Positions 17,933-25,716 of a stretch of 64,000 bases of DNA are shown piece by piece. The DNA is taken from NCBI GenBank assembly GCA_028281025.1, contig JANQKR010000031.1:124001-188000 (forward strand). The letters are read 5' to 3'. Below the pieces are notes generated by a model that did not search any database, was not told where the DNA came from, and saw only the letters and a list, made by a program, of their open reading frames with translations. The translations under genes and the position numbers were made by a program. How positions within the stretch are numbered: position 1 is the first letter of the stretch; each line of letters begins with the position of its first letter. The stretch is from Croceivirga sp. GTDB taxonomy: Bacteria; Bacteroidota; Bacteroidia; Flavobacteriales; Flavobacteriaceae.

Positions 17933-18553
17933 ATGGGAAGAACGAACAAATTAGCGTGGTTTGTGTTTGCCTTTTTGGCCATTGGTGTGGGCCTTTATCC
18001 AATGGCTTATTTTTTTGTCGCCGGTAAGTTTGGTCTGCTATATTCCAAATCTGATGCCCTTTTGGCAGATACGCTATGGAACATCGGTTTTTATGGCCAC
18101 ATTACTTTTGGCGGTTTGGCCTTATTGACGGGTTGGTCCCAGTTTAGTAAGAAGTTGCGGAACAAACGTTTGCAACTGCACCGCAATCTGGGAAAAATTT
18201 ATGTAGGTTCCGTGGTGGTAAGTGGAATCTGCGGTGTGGGCATAGGATTTTTTGCTACGGGAGGATGGGTAAGCGCATCCGGTTTTGTTCTTTTGGGTCT
18301 GATTTGGTTATACACTACACTATCGGCCTATGCCGCCATTCGCAGAAAGGATATGGCATTACATCAAGGAATGATGATTTACAGTTATGCCGCTTGCTTC
18401 GCTGCAGTGACGTTGCGAATATGGCTGCCATTATTGCAATTTACCTTTGGGGAGTTTTTGATTGCCTATAAAATTGTGGCCTGGCTCTGTTGGGTGCCGA
18501 ATATGGTATTTGCTTTTTTTTGGGTAAAAAAAAGAGGTCTGGTATTGGGGTGA
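17933..18553 (+). CDS. DUF2306 integral membrane protein
   Basis: A 206-residue protein with about six hydrophobic segments. The first helix is LAWFVFAFLAIGVGLYPMAYF. The segment QLHRNLGKIYVGSVV after helix 2-3 and the histidine-bearing helices (GFYGHITFGG, ALHQGMMIYSYAACF) are typical of DUF2306 membrane proteins, whose activity is unknown. It follows the esterase gene by 4 bases and is probably co-transcribed. Confidence 0.8.
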   Translation: MGRTNKLAWFVFAFLAIGVGLYPMAYFFVAGKFGLLYSKSDALLADTLWNIGFYGHITFGGLALLTGWSQFSKKLRNKRLQLHRNLGKIYVGSVVVSGICGVGIGFFATGGWVSASGFVLLGLIWLYTTLSAYAAIRRKDMALHQGMMIYSYAACFAAVTLRIWLPLLQFTFGEFLIAYKIVAWLCWVPNMVFAFFWVKKRGLVLG

Positions 18554-18607
18554 TGCTCTGTAGTGGAAGTATCTTTAAGCCGGAAAACAATTTGACAATA
18601 CATACAT

Positions 18608-19579
18608 ATGAAGTTTAGAAGGTTTGGTAGAACGGACTGGCAGGTAAGTGAAATAGGTTATGGTATGTGGGGCATGGGGGGTTGGAAGGAATCCGATGAC
18701 CGACAATCCGCAAAATCGTTGGACTTGGCCGTAGAAAATGGCGTAAATTTTTTTGATACGGCGTGGGGTTACGGAGAAGGACATAGCGAAAAACTTCTGG
18801 GGGCATTGGTACGAAGGCATCCAAATACAAAATTGTACACGGCAAGTAAGATACCTCCCAAAAATTTTAAGTGGCCGGCCAAACCGGAATATCGGTTTGA
18901 GGATTCCTACCCACGGGAACATATCGTGGAATACACAGAGAAGACCTTGCAAAATTTGGGATTGGAACAAATAGATCTGATGCAGTTGCATACTTGGGAC
19001 GATACCTGGGCCGAAAGGGAAGAATGGCAACGTGCCATTGAGGATTTAAAAACATCGGGCAAGGTAGTCGCTATGGGAATAAGTATGAATCGATGGGAGC
19101 CCGAAAATGGCATTACCGCCTTACGCACCAAAAAGCTGGATGCGGTACAGGTGATCTACAACATTTTTGACCAAGCCCCTGAGGACAAGCTTTTTCCCAT
19201 TTGTGAGGAATTGGATATTGCCGTAATTGCGCGTGTGCCTTTTGACGAGGGAACATTGACCGGAAACCTTACCAAGGAAACCACTTTTCCCGAAGGGGAT
19301 TGGAGGGGGACCTATTTTGTCCCTGAAAACCTGAGTGCAAGTGTGGAAAAAGCGGATGCGTTGCGACCTATTGTGCCTGAAGGAATGACCATGGCCGAAA
19401 TGGCCCTTCGCTTTATCCTCATGAATAAAACAGTAGGTACCGTTATTCCCGGCATGCGAAAAGAACGCAATGTATTGGCAAATACGGCTACTAGTGATGG
19501 TACGGGCCTTCCCTTGGAATTGTTCAATACATTACGAAATCACCGTTGGGACAGAAAGCCAACAGCTTGGTCCCAATAA
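18608..19579 (+). CDS. Aldo/keto reductase
   Basis: A 323-residue NADPH-dependent oxidoreductase of the AKR superfamily. The catalytic tetrad is visible as Asp and Tyr in FFDTAWGYGEGHSE (near residues 48-61), Lys in YTASKIPP (near 80) and His in LMQLHTWDD (near 120). The C-terminal IPGMRKERN segment is the cofactor-phosphate region. The substrate is unknown. It starts 54 bases after the DUF2306 gene and may be its own unit. Confidence 0.92.
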   Translation: MKFRRFGRTDWQVSEIGYGMWGMGGWKESDDRQSAKSLDLAVENGVNFFDTAWGYGEGHSEKLLGALVRRHPNTKLYTASKIPPKNFKWPAKPEYRFEDSYPREHIVEYTEKTLQNLGLEQIDLMQLHTWDDTWAEREEWQRAIEDLKTSGKVVAMGISMNRWEPENGITALRTKKLDAVQVIYNIFDQAPEDKLFPICEELDIAVIARVPFDEGTLTGNLTKETTFPEGDWRGTYFVPENLSASVEKADALRPIVPEGMTMAEMALRFILMNKTVGTVIPGMRKERNVLANTATSDGTGLPLELFNTLRNHRWDRKPTAWSQ

Positions 19580-19613
19580 ATCCCGGGGGTAAGTTCGATA
19601 AAAGAAAGCTGTA

Positions 19614-20039
19614 CTATTTGGCGAATAATTGGTCCATGTCCTTAAAAGCCTTGAATTCCAAGGCGTTTCCTGCGGGGTCCAGGAAAAACATCGTGGCCTG
19701 TTCCCCAACTTCGCCCGCAAAGCGGATATAGGGCTCTATGACAAACGTTACGCCTTTGGACTTTAAATCTTCCGAAAAAGTTTGGAACGTATCCCAGGAT
19801 AAAACAACACCATAATGGGGAACGGGGACATTTTTTCCATCCACGGGATTGGTATGTAAATCTTCTTCTACTTTTGGTTTGTAATGAATGACCACTTGAT
19901 GGCCAAATAGGTCGAAATCTACCCAATGTTCACTGCTCCTGCCTTCCTCACAACCCAGCACTTCGCGATAAAAAGTTCGGCATTCCGCTAGATTGTGAAC
20001 TGGAATTGCGACGTGGAAAGGGGTGATCGTTCTTTTCAT
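19614..20039 (-). CDS. VOC-superfamily (glyoxalase/dioxygenase-like) protein
   Basis: This 141-residue protein starts [36 protein letters not shown], the usual first beta-alpha-beta-beta unit of a vicinal oxygen chelate protein. The second unit follows with HYGVVL and ends [15 protein letters not shown], containing the metal-binding Glu. ATG at 20039 is chosen over 20096 because the family motif begins there. Its activity (glyoxalase-like or resistance protein) cannot be read from the sequence. It lies downstream of the hydrolase gene on the same strand, 59 bases away. Confidence 0.9.
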   Translation of the reverse strand: MKRTITPFHVAIPVHNLAECRTFYREVLGCEEGRSSEHWVDFDLFGHQVVIHYKPKVEEDLHTNPVDGKNVPVPHYGVVLSWDTFQTFSEDLKSKGVTFVIEPYIRFAGEVGEQATMFFLDPAGNALEFKAFKDMDQLFAK

Positions 20040-20098
20040 TGTTAGGGTGCTGAAAATCTGTTTGCTAAAAATAAGGGATTGTTCCCTGTCCCCCAATT

Positions 20099-20938
20099 TT
20101 ACGATTCCAAAAAAGCAATAATTTGGTCATTCACCTTAGGCTGATGCATGGAATGTCCCAAACCTTCGGTCAAGACCAACTCACTTCCTTTCCAGTGTTC
20201 GTGGACTCGAACAGATTCCGTATAAGGGACCTGCTGATCCAATTTGTCATGGAAGAGTAAGCCTTTTTTGGTGTTATTGGCCACAAAACGGGCACTGGAG
20301 AATTCCTTGAAATGGTAGCCGAACCAGATTTTGAGTCGTTTGTCCATCGCCTTCCAAACCCTTTTGTTGAATTTAAGAATGCTTTTGTAATGGTGCATAA
20401 ATTGCTCAAATTCACAAGGCGAACCAATGGTGACGATTTTTTCGACCGAGGATTCCGGATGAAGGAAATGATTGTAGAGGATGGTCATACCACCAATGGA
20501 ATGGGCCACCACCATCTGGGGTTGAAATTTTTCCAAAAAATGCTTGAGGGTATGGGCATACAAGGGAACATGTAGCATTTCCCCAGTGGAATATCCGTGG
20601 GCCGGGGCATCGAATGCGAGGATATCAAAATGATGCTCCTTTAGTTTTTTGATAAGATTCCGCCAACGGTGCGTATTGCTCTCCCAACCGTGTAACAAAA
20701 GCACTGTTCCTTTACTTCCAGGCCACTTATAGGACTGTATCTGTTGTTCCATGACATTTTCAACGCTAAATTTTGCACTGTCCAAGAAGTCTTTTTGTTC
20801 TGGTCGAACGCGACCTTTCCGTATCGTACAAAAAATATCAAATGCGATTTTAGCGGCTTTTTGCTTGTTAAATAAAGCCACAAAATTCAACCACTGACCG
20901 TAAAAGAGGGGAATGACTTTGGTTAGAAATTTTTTCAT
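20099..20938 (-). CDS. Alpha/beta hydrolase
   Basis: A 279-residue hydrolase-fold protein. The oxyanion-hole region is LLLHGWESN near residue 80. The nucleophile elbow is VVAHSIGGM near 143, an AHSIG variant of GxSxG, and [10 protein letters not shown] precedes it. The catalytic Asp lies in [10 protein letters not shown] and His in GLGHSMHQP near the end. No signal peptide is clear, so it is probably cytoplasmic. It is transcribed divergently from an HxlR regulator 97 bases away, with an operator-like dyad in its leader. Confidence 0.88.
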   Translation of the reverse strand: MKKFLTKVIPLFYGQWLNFVALFNKQKAAKIAFDIFCTIRKGRVRPEQKDFLDSAKFSVENVMEQQIQSYKWPGSKGTVLLLHGWESNTHRWRNLIKKLKEHHFDILAFDAPAHGYSTGEMLHVPLYAHTLKHFLEKFQPQMVVAHSIGGMTILYNHFLHPESSVEKIVTIGSPCEFEQFMHHYKSILKFNKRVWKAMDKRLKIWFGYHFKEFSSARFVANNTKKGLLFHDKLDQQVPYTESVRVHEHWKGSELVLTEGLGHSMHQPKVNDQIIAFLES

Positions 20939-20941
20939 AAA

Positions 20942-20960
20942 AGTTACTTTTTGTAACTTA
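20942..20960. promoter_or_regulatory. Operator-like inverted repeat, HxlR/hydrolase
   Basis: AAGTTAC (20942-20948) and GTAACTT (20954-20960) form a perfect 7-base inverted repeat around five T. It begins 3 bases upstream of the hydrolase start codon and lies between it and the divergent HxlR gene. HxlR-type regulators commonly control the divergent neighbour, so this is the best operator candidate. Confidence 0.5.
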
Positions 20961-21035
20961 CTCTTTAATTGAAACTAAAATACACAATCCTTTGGTAAGA
21001 AAAAAGGGGTGATCGTTCCAAAACCAAGTAGCAAA

Positions 21036-21470
21036 ATGGAAACTGTAATTGAGAATCAACGGGATAGGACATCCAGAAAATTGGAAAAAATGTTTGGACA
21101 TATAGATTATAAAAATCCACCTGAGCTATGTCCGGTACGTGATGTGATGTCAGTGGCATCCGATCAGTGGAGCACATTGATTTTGCTTTGGTTGGGTTAT
21201 TTTCCGGTTTTGCGTTTCAACAAGTTAAAAAAATACGTGTATGGTATTTCCAACAAGGTGCTGAGCCAACGGCTAAAGGTTTTGGAGGCCGATGGCTATA
21301 TTGAACGCAATGCCTATCCCGAAGTCCCCATTCGTGTGGAATACAATCTTTCGGATTTTGGACAATCCTATGTGGAACGATTGTTGGAACTTACGGAGTG
21401 GATGCAAAAAAATAGTCCAAAGGTGTTGGCCAATAGGGAGAAGTACGGACTTACTCCCAACCAATCATAA
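21036..21470 (+). CDS. HxlR-family winged-helix transcriptional regulator
   Basis: This 144-residue protein has the HxlR signature: CPVRDVMSVASDQWSTLILLWL with an N-terminal Cys, then RFNKLKKYVYGISNKVLSQRLKVLEADGYIERN (recognition helix and wing). HxlR proteins sense redox, aldehydes or small molecules through the conserved Cys in some members. ATG at 21036 is preferred over GTG at 21009. The gene diverges from the hydrolase and overlaps the convergent lipoprotein gene by 20 bases. Confidence 0.92.
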   Translation: METVIENQRDRTSRKLEKMFGHIDYKNPPELCPVRDVMSVASDQWSTLILLWLGYFPVLRFNKLKKYVYGISNKVLSQRLKVLEADGYIERNAYPEVPIRVEYNLSDFGQSYVERLLELTEWMQKNSPKVLANREKYGLTPNQS

Positions 21471-21999
21471 GATATTTTATTTTGGCCTCATGCGGAATTT
21501 GTACAGCTTCAATGCTACCAGAGGTATAACGCAAATTTCCCGGTAGTTCGGATTTGTCTATGGTGAAGTACAAATTGCTTCCCTTTGGAAAAATGACCAC
21601 ACTGTTCAATGTGGTCACTACTTTCTTGATGTCATATTGGTTTTGAATGTCCCCGAAAGTACTTTTAAGTCCTATTCCACCTTCGGTTTCAAATCTTGGA
21701 TCTTTAATGGATACATTTTCTATGGAGGGAATACTATCGGAGGTAGGGGTAAGGGTCAGCAGCTGTTTTCCACCTTTTTCAAAAACCTGTATTTTTTTGA
21801 TGCGGCGACCTATTTGTGATTGCAGCATATCCTTAACTATGGAATCATCTTCATAAATGAGTTCCAAATCCCGTACCAGGCTTATTTTGTCCAGCTTTCC
21901 CACTTTTTCATCAGTTATCAGGAAAGTGGTGTCCTTTTCCCCACAACCCATAAGAAATCCCAAAAAACAAATTCCAGAAACTAAAAAGATATTTTTCAT
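21451..21999 (-). CDS. Hypothetical lipoprotein, 182 aa
   Basis: The signal MKNIFLVSGICFLGFLMGC has a lipobox Cys at 19, followed by GEKDTT. The mature part is beta-rich with no domain I recognise. The gene starts 39 bases after the HerA-like gene on the same strand, and that gap is filled by a perfect heptamer array, so no ordinary ribosome-binding site precedes it. Its 3' end overlaps the HxlR gene by 20 bases. Confidence 0.75.
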   Translation of the reverse strand: MKNIFLVSGICFLGFLMGCGEKDTTFLITDEKVGKLDKISLVRDLELIYEDDSIVKDMLQSQIGRRIKKIQVFEKGGKQLLTLTPTSDSIPSIENVSIKDPRFETEGGIGLKSTFGDIQNQYDIKKVVTTLNSVVIFPKGSNLYFTIDKSELPGNLRYTSGSIEAVQIPHEAKIKYLMIGWE

Positions 22000-22000
22000 T

Positions 22001-22042
22001 CAACTAACAACTAACAACTAACAACTAACAACTAACAACTAA
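22001..22042. repeat. Perfect heptanucleotide tandem array (6 copies of CAACTAA)
   Basis: Six identical CAACTAA units (TTAGTTG on the minus strand) run without error from 22001 to 22042. The array starts one base from the lipoprotein ATG (21997-21999) and its far end supplies the TAG stop codon (22039-22041) of the HerA-like gene. It shares an AGTnG core with the arrays at 35166 and 36314. Confidence 0.95.
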
Positions 22043-23550
22043 CGAATTACTTTTTTTAAAACGCCCAATACGCCCCGGATAAAGGTAGCACTGGTAAGCA
22101 CTTTGACCACGGGATTCATGCGTGTACTTCGGCTTCGTGAAGAAGTCCGCCGGGCGGTGGTTTTTTTGGCTTCTTCCCTTTCTGCTTCTTTCTCTGCCTT
22201 TTCAATTTTCCCGTTGAGGATTTCATAGGCACTTTCCCTATCAATTTCCTCATTGTATTTTTTGACCAAAGGCGATTTCCCTATGACCTCTTTTAGCTCT
22301 TTTTCCGTTAAAACATCCATTCGGCTCATGGGTGCGCGAAGCATGGTCGCAGAAAGTGGGGTAGGCCTACCTTTTTCATCCAGAGCGGAGATTAGGGCCT
22401 CACCGATTCCCAATGAGGTCAAAATCCCTTCCGTATCGTAAAACTCGGAATCGGGATAGTTTTGGGCGGTCAGTTTTATGGCCTTTCGGTCCTTGGCAGT
22501 GAATGCCCTGAGCGCATGCTGCACCTTTAGCCCCAATTGTGCCAGTACATCATCTGGGATGTCGGTTGGGTTTTGTGTTACAAAATATAGCCCTATACCT
22601 TTGGAGCGTATCAATTTTACAATACTTTCAATTTGGTCCAAAAGGGCCTTTGACGCATTTTCAAAAATAAGGTGTGCTTCATCGATAAACAGTATCAATT
22701 CGGGTCGATCACTATCACCTTGCTCGGGAAATGTGCTATAAATTTCGGCCAGCAGACTCAACATAAAGGTCGAAAATAATTTTGGCTTGTCCTGAATATC
22801 CGTAAGGCGAATGATATTGATATACCCTCGACCGTTTTCATCGATCCTAGTGAGGTCATCCACTTCAAAGGACTTTTCCCCAAAGAACAGGTCGGCCCCT
22901 TGTTGCTCCAGTTCAATAACCTTTCTAAGGATGGTACCTGTTGAACTCGTGGAAATCCGACCGTAATCCTTTTGAAATTCCTTTTTTCCTTCCCCAGTGG
23001 CATATTGCAGCACTTTTTTAAAGTCGTTCAAATCCAACAAAGGCAATTTGTGGTCATCACAATATTTAAAAACCACGGCGACAATACCTTCTTGGGTAAC
23101 GGTCAAATCCAGAATCCGTGACAAGAGTACGGGACCAAATTCCGATACTGTGGCCCGTAATCGAACGCCGTCCTGTTCTGAAAGGGATAGAATTTCCACG
23201 GGGAAACCTTTGGGTTCAAAAGGAAGTCCAATGGCTTCATGACGTTCATCAATCTTTGGATGGCCCGGACTCGGTTGGGCAATACCACTCAAATCCCCCT
23301 TCAAATCCATTAGCAGTACGGGAACCCCTTTTTCGGAGAGGTTTTCGGCAATGACCTGCAAGGTTTTGGTCTTTCCGGTACCCGTTGCCCCGGCAATAAG
23401 ACCATGACGGTTTAAGGTTTTTAAAGGGATTTTGATGAAAGCTTCTTTTACCGTTTCCTCATTTACCATACCAGCGCCCATGGTGATGTAATCGCCTTTC
23501 ATGGCATACCCTTTTTCGATATGGGCAAAGAATTGTTCTTTTTGGTCCAT
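22039..23550 (-). CDS. HerA-like DUF853 ATPase
   Basis: A 503-residue P-loop ATPase of the DUF853 (HerA/VirB4-like helicase) family. Walker A is GATGTGKT at residues 54-61 and Walker B is ELILFIDEAHLIF near 285. LAQLGLKVQHALRAFTAKD matches the family's C-terminal segment, and the tail is Arg/Lys/Ser-rich (ARRTSSRSRS). ATG at 23550 (MDQKEQFF) is chosen because the open frame farther upstream runs antisense through the RidA gene. The role in DNA handling is not defined. The stop codon lies inside the heptamer array. Confidence 0.9.
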   Translation of the reverse strand: MDQKEQFFAHIEKGYAMKGDYITMGAGMVNEETVKEAFIKIPLKTLNRHGLIAGATGTGKTKTLQVIAENLSEKGVPVLLMDLKGDLSGIAQPSPGHPKIDERHEAIGLPFEPKGFPVEILSLSEQDGVRLRATVSEFGPVLLSRILDLTVTQEGIVAVVFKYCDDHKLPLLDLNDFKKVLQYATGEGKKEFQKDYGRISTSSTGTILRKVIELEQQGADLFFGEKSFEVDDLTRIDENGRGYINIIRLTDIQDKPKLFSTFMLSLLAEIYSTFPEQGDSDRPELILFIDEAHLIFENASKALLDQIESIVKLIRSKGIGLYFVTQNPTDIPDDVLAQLGLKVQHALRAFTAKDRKAIKLTAQNYPDSEFYDTEGILTSLGIGEALISALDEKGRPTPLSATMLRAPMSRMDVLTEKELKEVIGKSPLVKKYNEEIDRESAYEILNGKIEKAEKEAEREEAKKTTARRTSSRSRSTRMNPVVKVLTSATFIRGVLGVLKKVIR

Positions 23551-23631
23551 CCTTTCAAGTTTGCGATAAAAATAGGGTAATTTGGACGAAGACAAAAGAT
23601 GTTGGATATTAGGGAGAACAAAGACTTTGAT

Positions 23632-24087
23632 ATGAAGAAAAAATATGGACTGATCATTTGGATCACTGCAGTGTTTTTTGGTTTTGAACCACTTGTGGGA
23701 CAGGAAAAAACGGAAATTATATTTCATAAACCTGAAAATCCGGCTAGGGCCACTGCACCTTTCAGTGAAGCGGTACAAGCTGGGAACCTTTTCTTTTTGG
23801 CCGGACAGATTGGAATGGATAGAACTGTGGGCAAACTTGCAGAAGGGGGTATACAGGGAGAAACGGAACAGACCATAAAAAACATTCAAGGGGTTTTGGA
23901 GTTTCATGGCCTAAGCCTGGATAATGTGGTCAAGTGTACCGTTATTCTAAGTGATATCAAGGATTTTAAGGCCTTTAATGAGGTCTATATAAAATACTTT
24001 ACCAAGAAGCCCGCACGTACCACCTATGCGGCCGCCGGATTGGCCGTTGGGGCAAAGATTGAGATTGATGTGATTGCGGTTAAGTAA
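23632..24087 (+). CDS. Exported RidA (YjgF/YER057c/UK114) family protein
   Basis: The 151-residue product has a signal peptide (MKKKYGLIIWITAVFFGFEPLVGQ) followed by a complete RidA domain: APFSEAVQAGNLFFLAGQIGMD, IKNIQGVLEFHGLSLDNVVKCTVIL and KKPARTTYAAAGLAVGAKIEIDVIAVK. The last segment includes the Arg that contacts the carboxylate in enamine/imine deaminases. Cytosolic RidA removes 2-aminoacrylate; an exported form must have a different substrate. The start at 23632 is chosen because it gives the signal peptide. Confidence 0.9.
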   Translation: MKKKYGLIIWITAVFFGFEPLVGQEKTEIIFHKPENPARATAPFSEAVQAGNLFFLAGQIGMDRTVGKLAEGGIQGETEQTIKNIQGVLEFHGLSLDNVVKCTVILSDIKDFKAFNEVYIKYFTKKPARTTYAAAGLAVGAKIEIDVIAVK

Positions 24088-24126
24088 AACCAACTTGTCC
24101 ACACCCAATTATCGAGCCATGCGACC

Positions 24127-24134
24127 TATCTTTG
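24127..24134 (+). promoter_or_regulatory. Candidate queE -7 box, near-leaderless
   Basis: TATCTTTG is an exact TAnnTTTG match ending 4 bases before the queE ATG, so the transcript would start at or inside the start codon. No -33 box is at normal spacing. Confidence 0.4.
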
Positions 24135-24138
24135 CAAT

Positions 24139-24771
24139 ATGGCAAAAGAAGCGATGATGCAACTGGTGGATGAAGGGATAATGCTCCCCTTAATGGAAGA
24201 GTTTTATACCATACAGGGAGAGGGATACCATAAAGGAACCGCGGCCTATTTCATTAGGGTAGGCGGTTGTGATGTAGGTTGCCATTGGTGTGATGTGAAA
24301 GAAAGTTGGGATGCCGATAAACATCCTCCAACCAAGATCGATCGGATAATTGAAAATGGGGCCAAACACTCCGATACCATTGTTGTCACTGGAGGGGAAC
24401 CCCTTACCTGGGACATGGCCCCATTGACCCAAGGGCTCAAATCAAAAAACCTAAAAACCCATATTGAAACTTCGGGGGCTTATCCTTTGACCGGGCAATG
24501 GGACTGGATTTGCCTGTCACCCAAAAAACTGAAACCTCCTGTAGGGGACATTCATTCCAAGGCCCACGAGCTTAAGGTCATTGTCTATAACAAAAGTGAT
24601 TTTGCCTTTGCCGAAACACACGCGAAACACGTGGGGCAAGATTGTGTATTGTACTTACAACCGGAGTGGAGCGTGCGGGAGAAGGTAACCCCCTTGATTG
24701 TGGATTATGTGATGCAAAATCCCAAATGGAAGGTATCCCTACAGACCCATAAGTATTTGAACATTCCCTAG
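24139..24771 (+). CDS. queE: 7-carboxy-7-deazaguanine synthase QueE
   Basis: A radical-SAM enzyme of 210 residues that converts 6-carboxytetrahydropterin to 7-carboxy-7-deazaguanine in queuosine synthesis. It shows FYTIQGEGYHKGTAAYFIRVGGC, the cluster-binding cysteines C44, C48 and C51 (CDVGCHWCD), and TGGEPL near residue 85. The C-terminal SLQTHKYLNIP is typical of QueE. No other queuosine gene is near. A -7 box lies immediately upstream. Confidence 0.95.
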   Translation: MAKEAMMQLVDEGIMLPLMEEFYTIQGEGYHKGTAAYFIRVGGCDVGCHWCDVKESWDADKHPPTKIDRIIENGAKHSDTIVVTGGEPLTWDMAPLTQGLKSKNLKTHIETSGAYPLTGQWDWICLSPKKLKPPVGDIHSKAHELKVIVYNKSDFAFAETHAKHVGQDCVLYLQPEWSVREKVTPLIVDYVMQNPKWKVSLQTHKYLNIP

Positions 24772-24823
24772 GTTTTCCAGGCTACCGGAACTGTACGGTA
24801 CCCCGAAGCTATTTTAGTATGGG

Positions 24824-25588
24824 TTATTGTGAGGTCCAACCCCCATCAATAACAAGGGTAGTCCCTGTGACCATGCCGGAATGGGTGTTTGACAGGTAGA
24901 GAATTGCTGCTCCAATATCTTCAATCGAGGCTACTTTTCCCACAGGGATTCTATTCAATACACCTGCCAGGTAATCAGGATCATCCAAACGTTCCGCCGT
25001 CCCAGGGGTATAGGTGAAGGTAGGCGCTATTCCATTTACCGTGATACCTTTATCCGCCCATTCCAAGGCCAAAGTTTTGGTCAATAAATTGACACCACCT
25101 TTTGAAGCACAGTATACCGCATGGTCCTTAATACCCACAAGGCTCGCCTGTGAACTCATATTGATAATACGGCCATAAGAACTTTTGATCATGTATTTTG
25201 CTGCTTGTTGGCAGCTGAAGAATACCCCTTTTAGATTAACGTCCATCATTTTATCCCAGTCTTCTTCTTTTACATCCAAGGCTGCATGGTTATATCCGAG
25301 ACCTGCATTATTGATTAAAACATCCAATCGTCCAAAGCGCTTATGGATCTCGGCAAAGGTCCTTTTGATATTGGGAACCGAATTGAGGTCCAGCAGAAAA
25401 ACCGAAGCCTTGCCATTTTCTTTATGGATTTCCTTTTCCAGGGCAATCAACTCCTTTTCGCTCCTGGAACATAACACCACCTGGGCACCGGCTTGAGCCA
25501 GTACTTTTGATACACCCCGACCAATACCCTTGCTGGCCCCTGTTATCACCACGACTTGGTTCGTTAACTTAAAATCTGGGTTTTCCAT
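24824..25588 (-). CDS. Short-chain dehydrogenase/reductase
   Basis: A classical SDR of 254 residues with NAD(P)-binding TGASKGIGRG at about 16-25, NNAGLG near 92, the catalytic Ser region INMSSQAS and YCASKGG (Tyr/Lys) near 160. The sequence (NGIAPTFTYTPGTAERLDDP; GTTLVIDGGWTSQ) is closest in character to gluconate 5-dehydrogenase or 3-oxoacyl-ACP reductase-like sugar/alcohol dehydrogenases. The substrate is not determinable. It is a single gene on the minus strand. Confidence 0.92.
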   Translation of the reverse strand: MENPDFKLTNQVVVITGASKGIGRGVSKVLAQAGAQVVLCSRSEKELIALEKEIHKENGKASVFLLDLNSVPNIKRTFAEIHKRFGRLDVLINNAGLGYNHAALDVKEEDWDKMMDVNLKGVFFSCQQAAKYMIKSSYGRIINMSSQASLVGIKDHAVYCASKGGVNLLTKTLALEWADKGITVNGIAPTFTYTPGTAERLDDPDYLAGVLNRIPVGKVASIEDIGAAILYLSNTHSGMVTGTTLVIDGGWTSQ

Positions 25589-25667
25589 GGTTTGCTATAC
25601 TACTCGGAAATTACTATAGTTTTTTTAAAAAAGGGATGCCTCATTGAAAGGCAGGACCATATTAGAG

Positions 25668-25699
25668 CAGAAGGAGTAGCGCAACGGCTACTCCTTCTG
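25668..25699. terminator. Strong perfect stem-loop
   Basis: CAGAAGGAGTAGC (25668-25680) pairs perfectly over 13 bases with GCTACTCCTTCTG (25687-25699) around a 6-base loop. It lies 17 bases past the stop of the long beta-propeller gene. No T-run follows on either strand, so it may stabilise the mRNA 3' end as much as end transcription. Confidence 0.7.
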
Positions 25700-25716
25700 T
25701 ACAACAACTATTTTTC

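Noticed and set aside
23551-23907. Longer frame extending the HerA-like protein by about 119 residues
   Set aside because: It runs antisense through the exported RidA gene, lacks family-like sequence, and the HerA family start fits MDQKEQFF at 23550.
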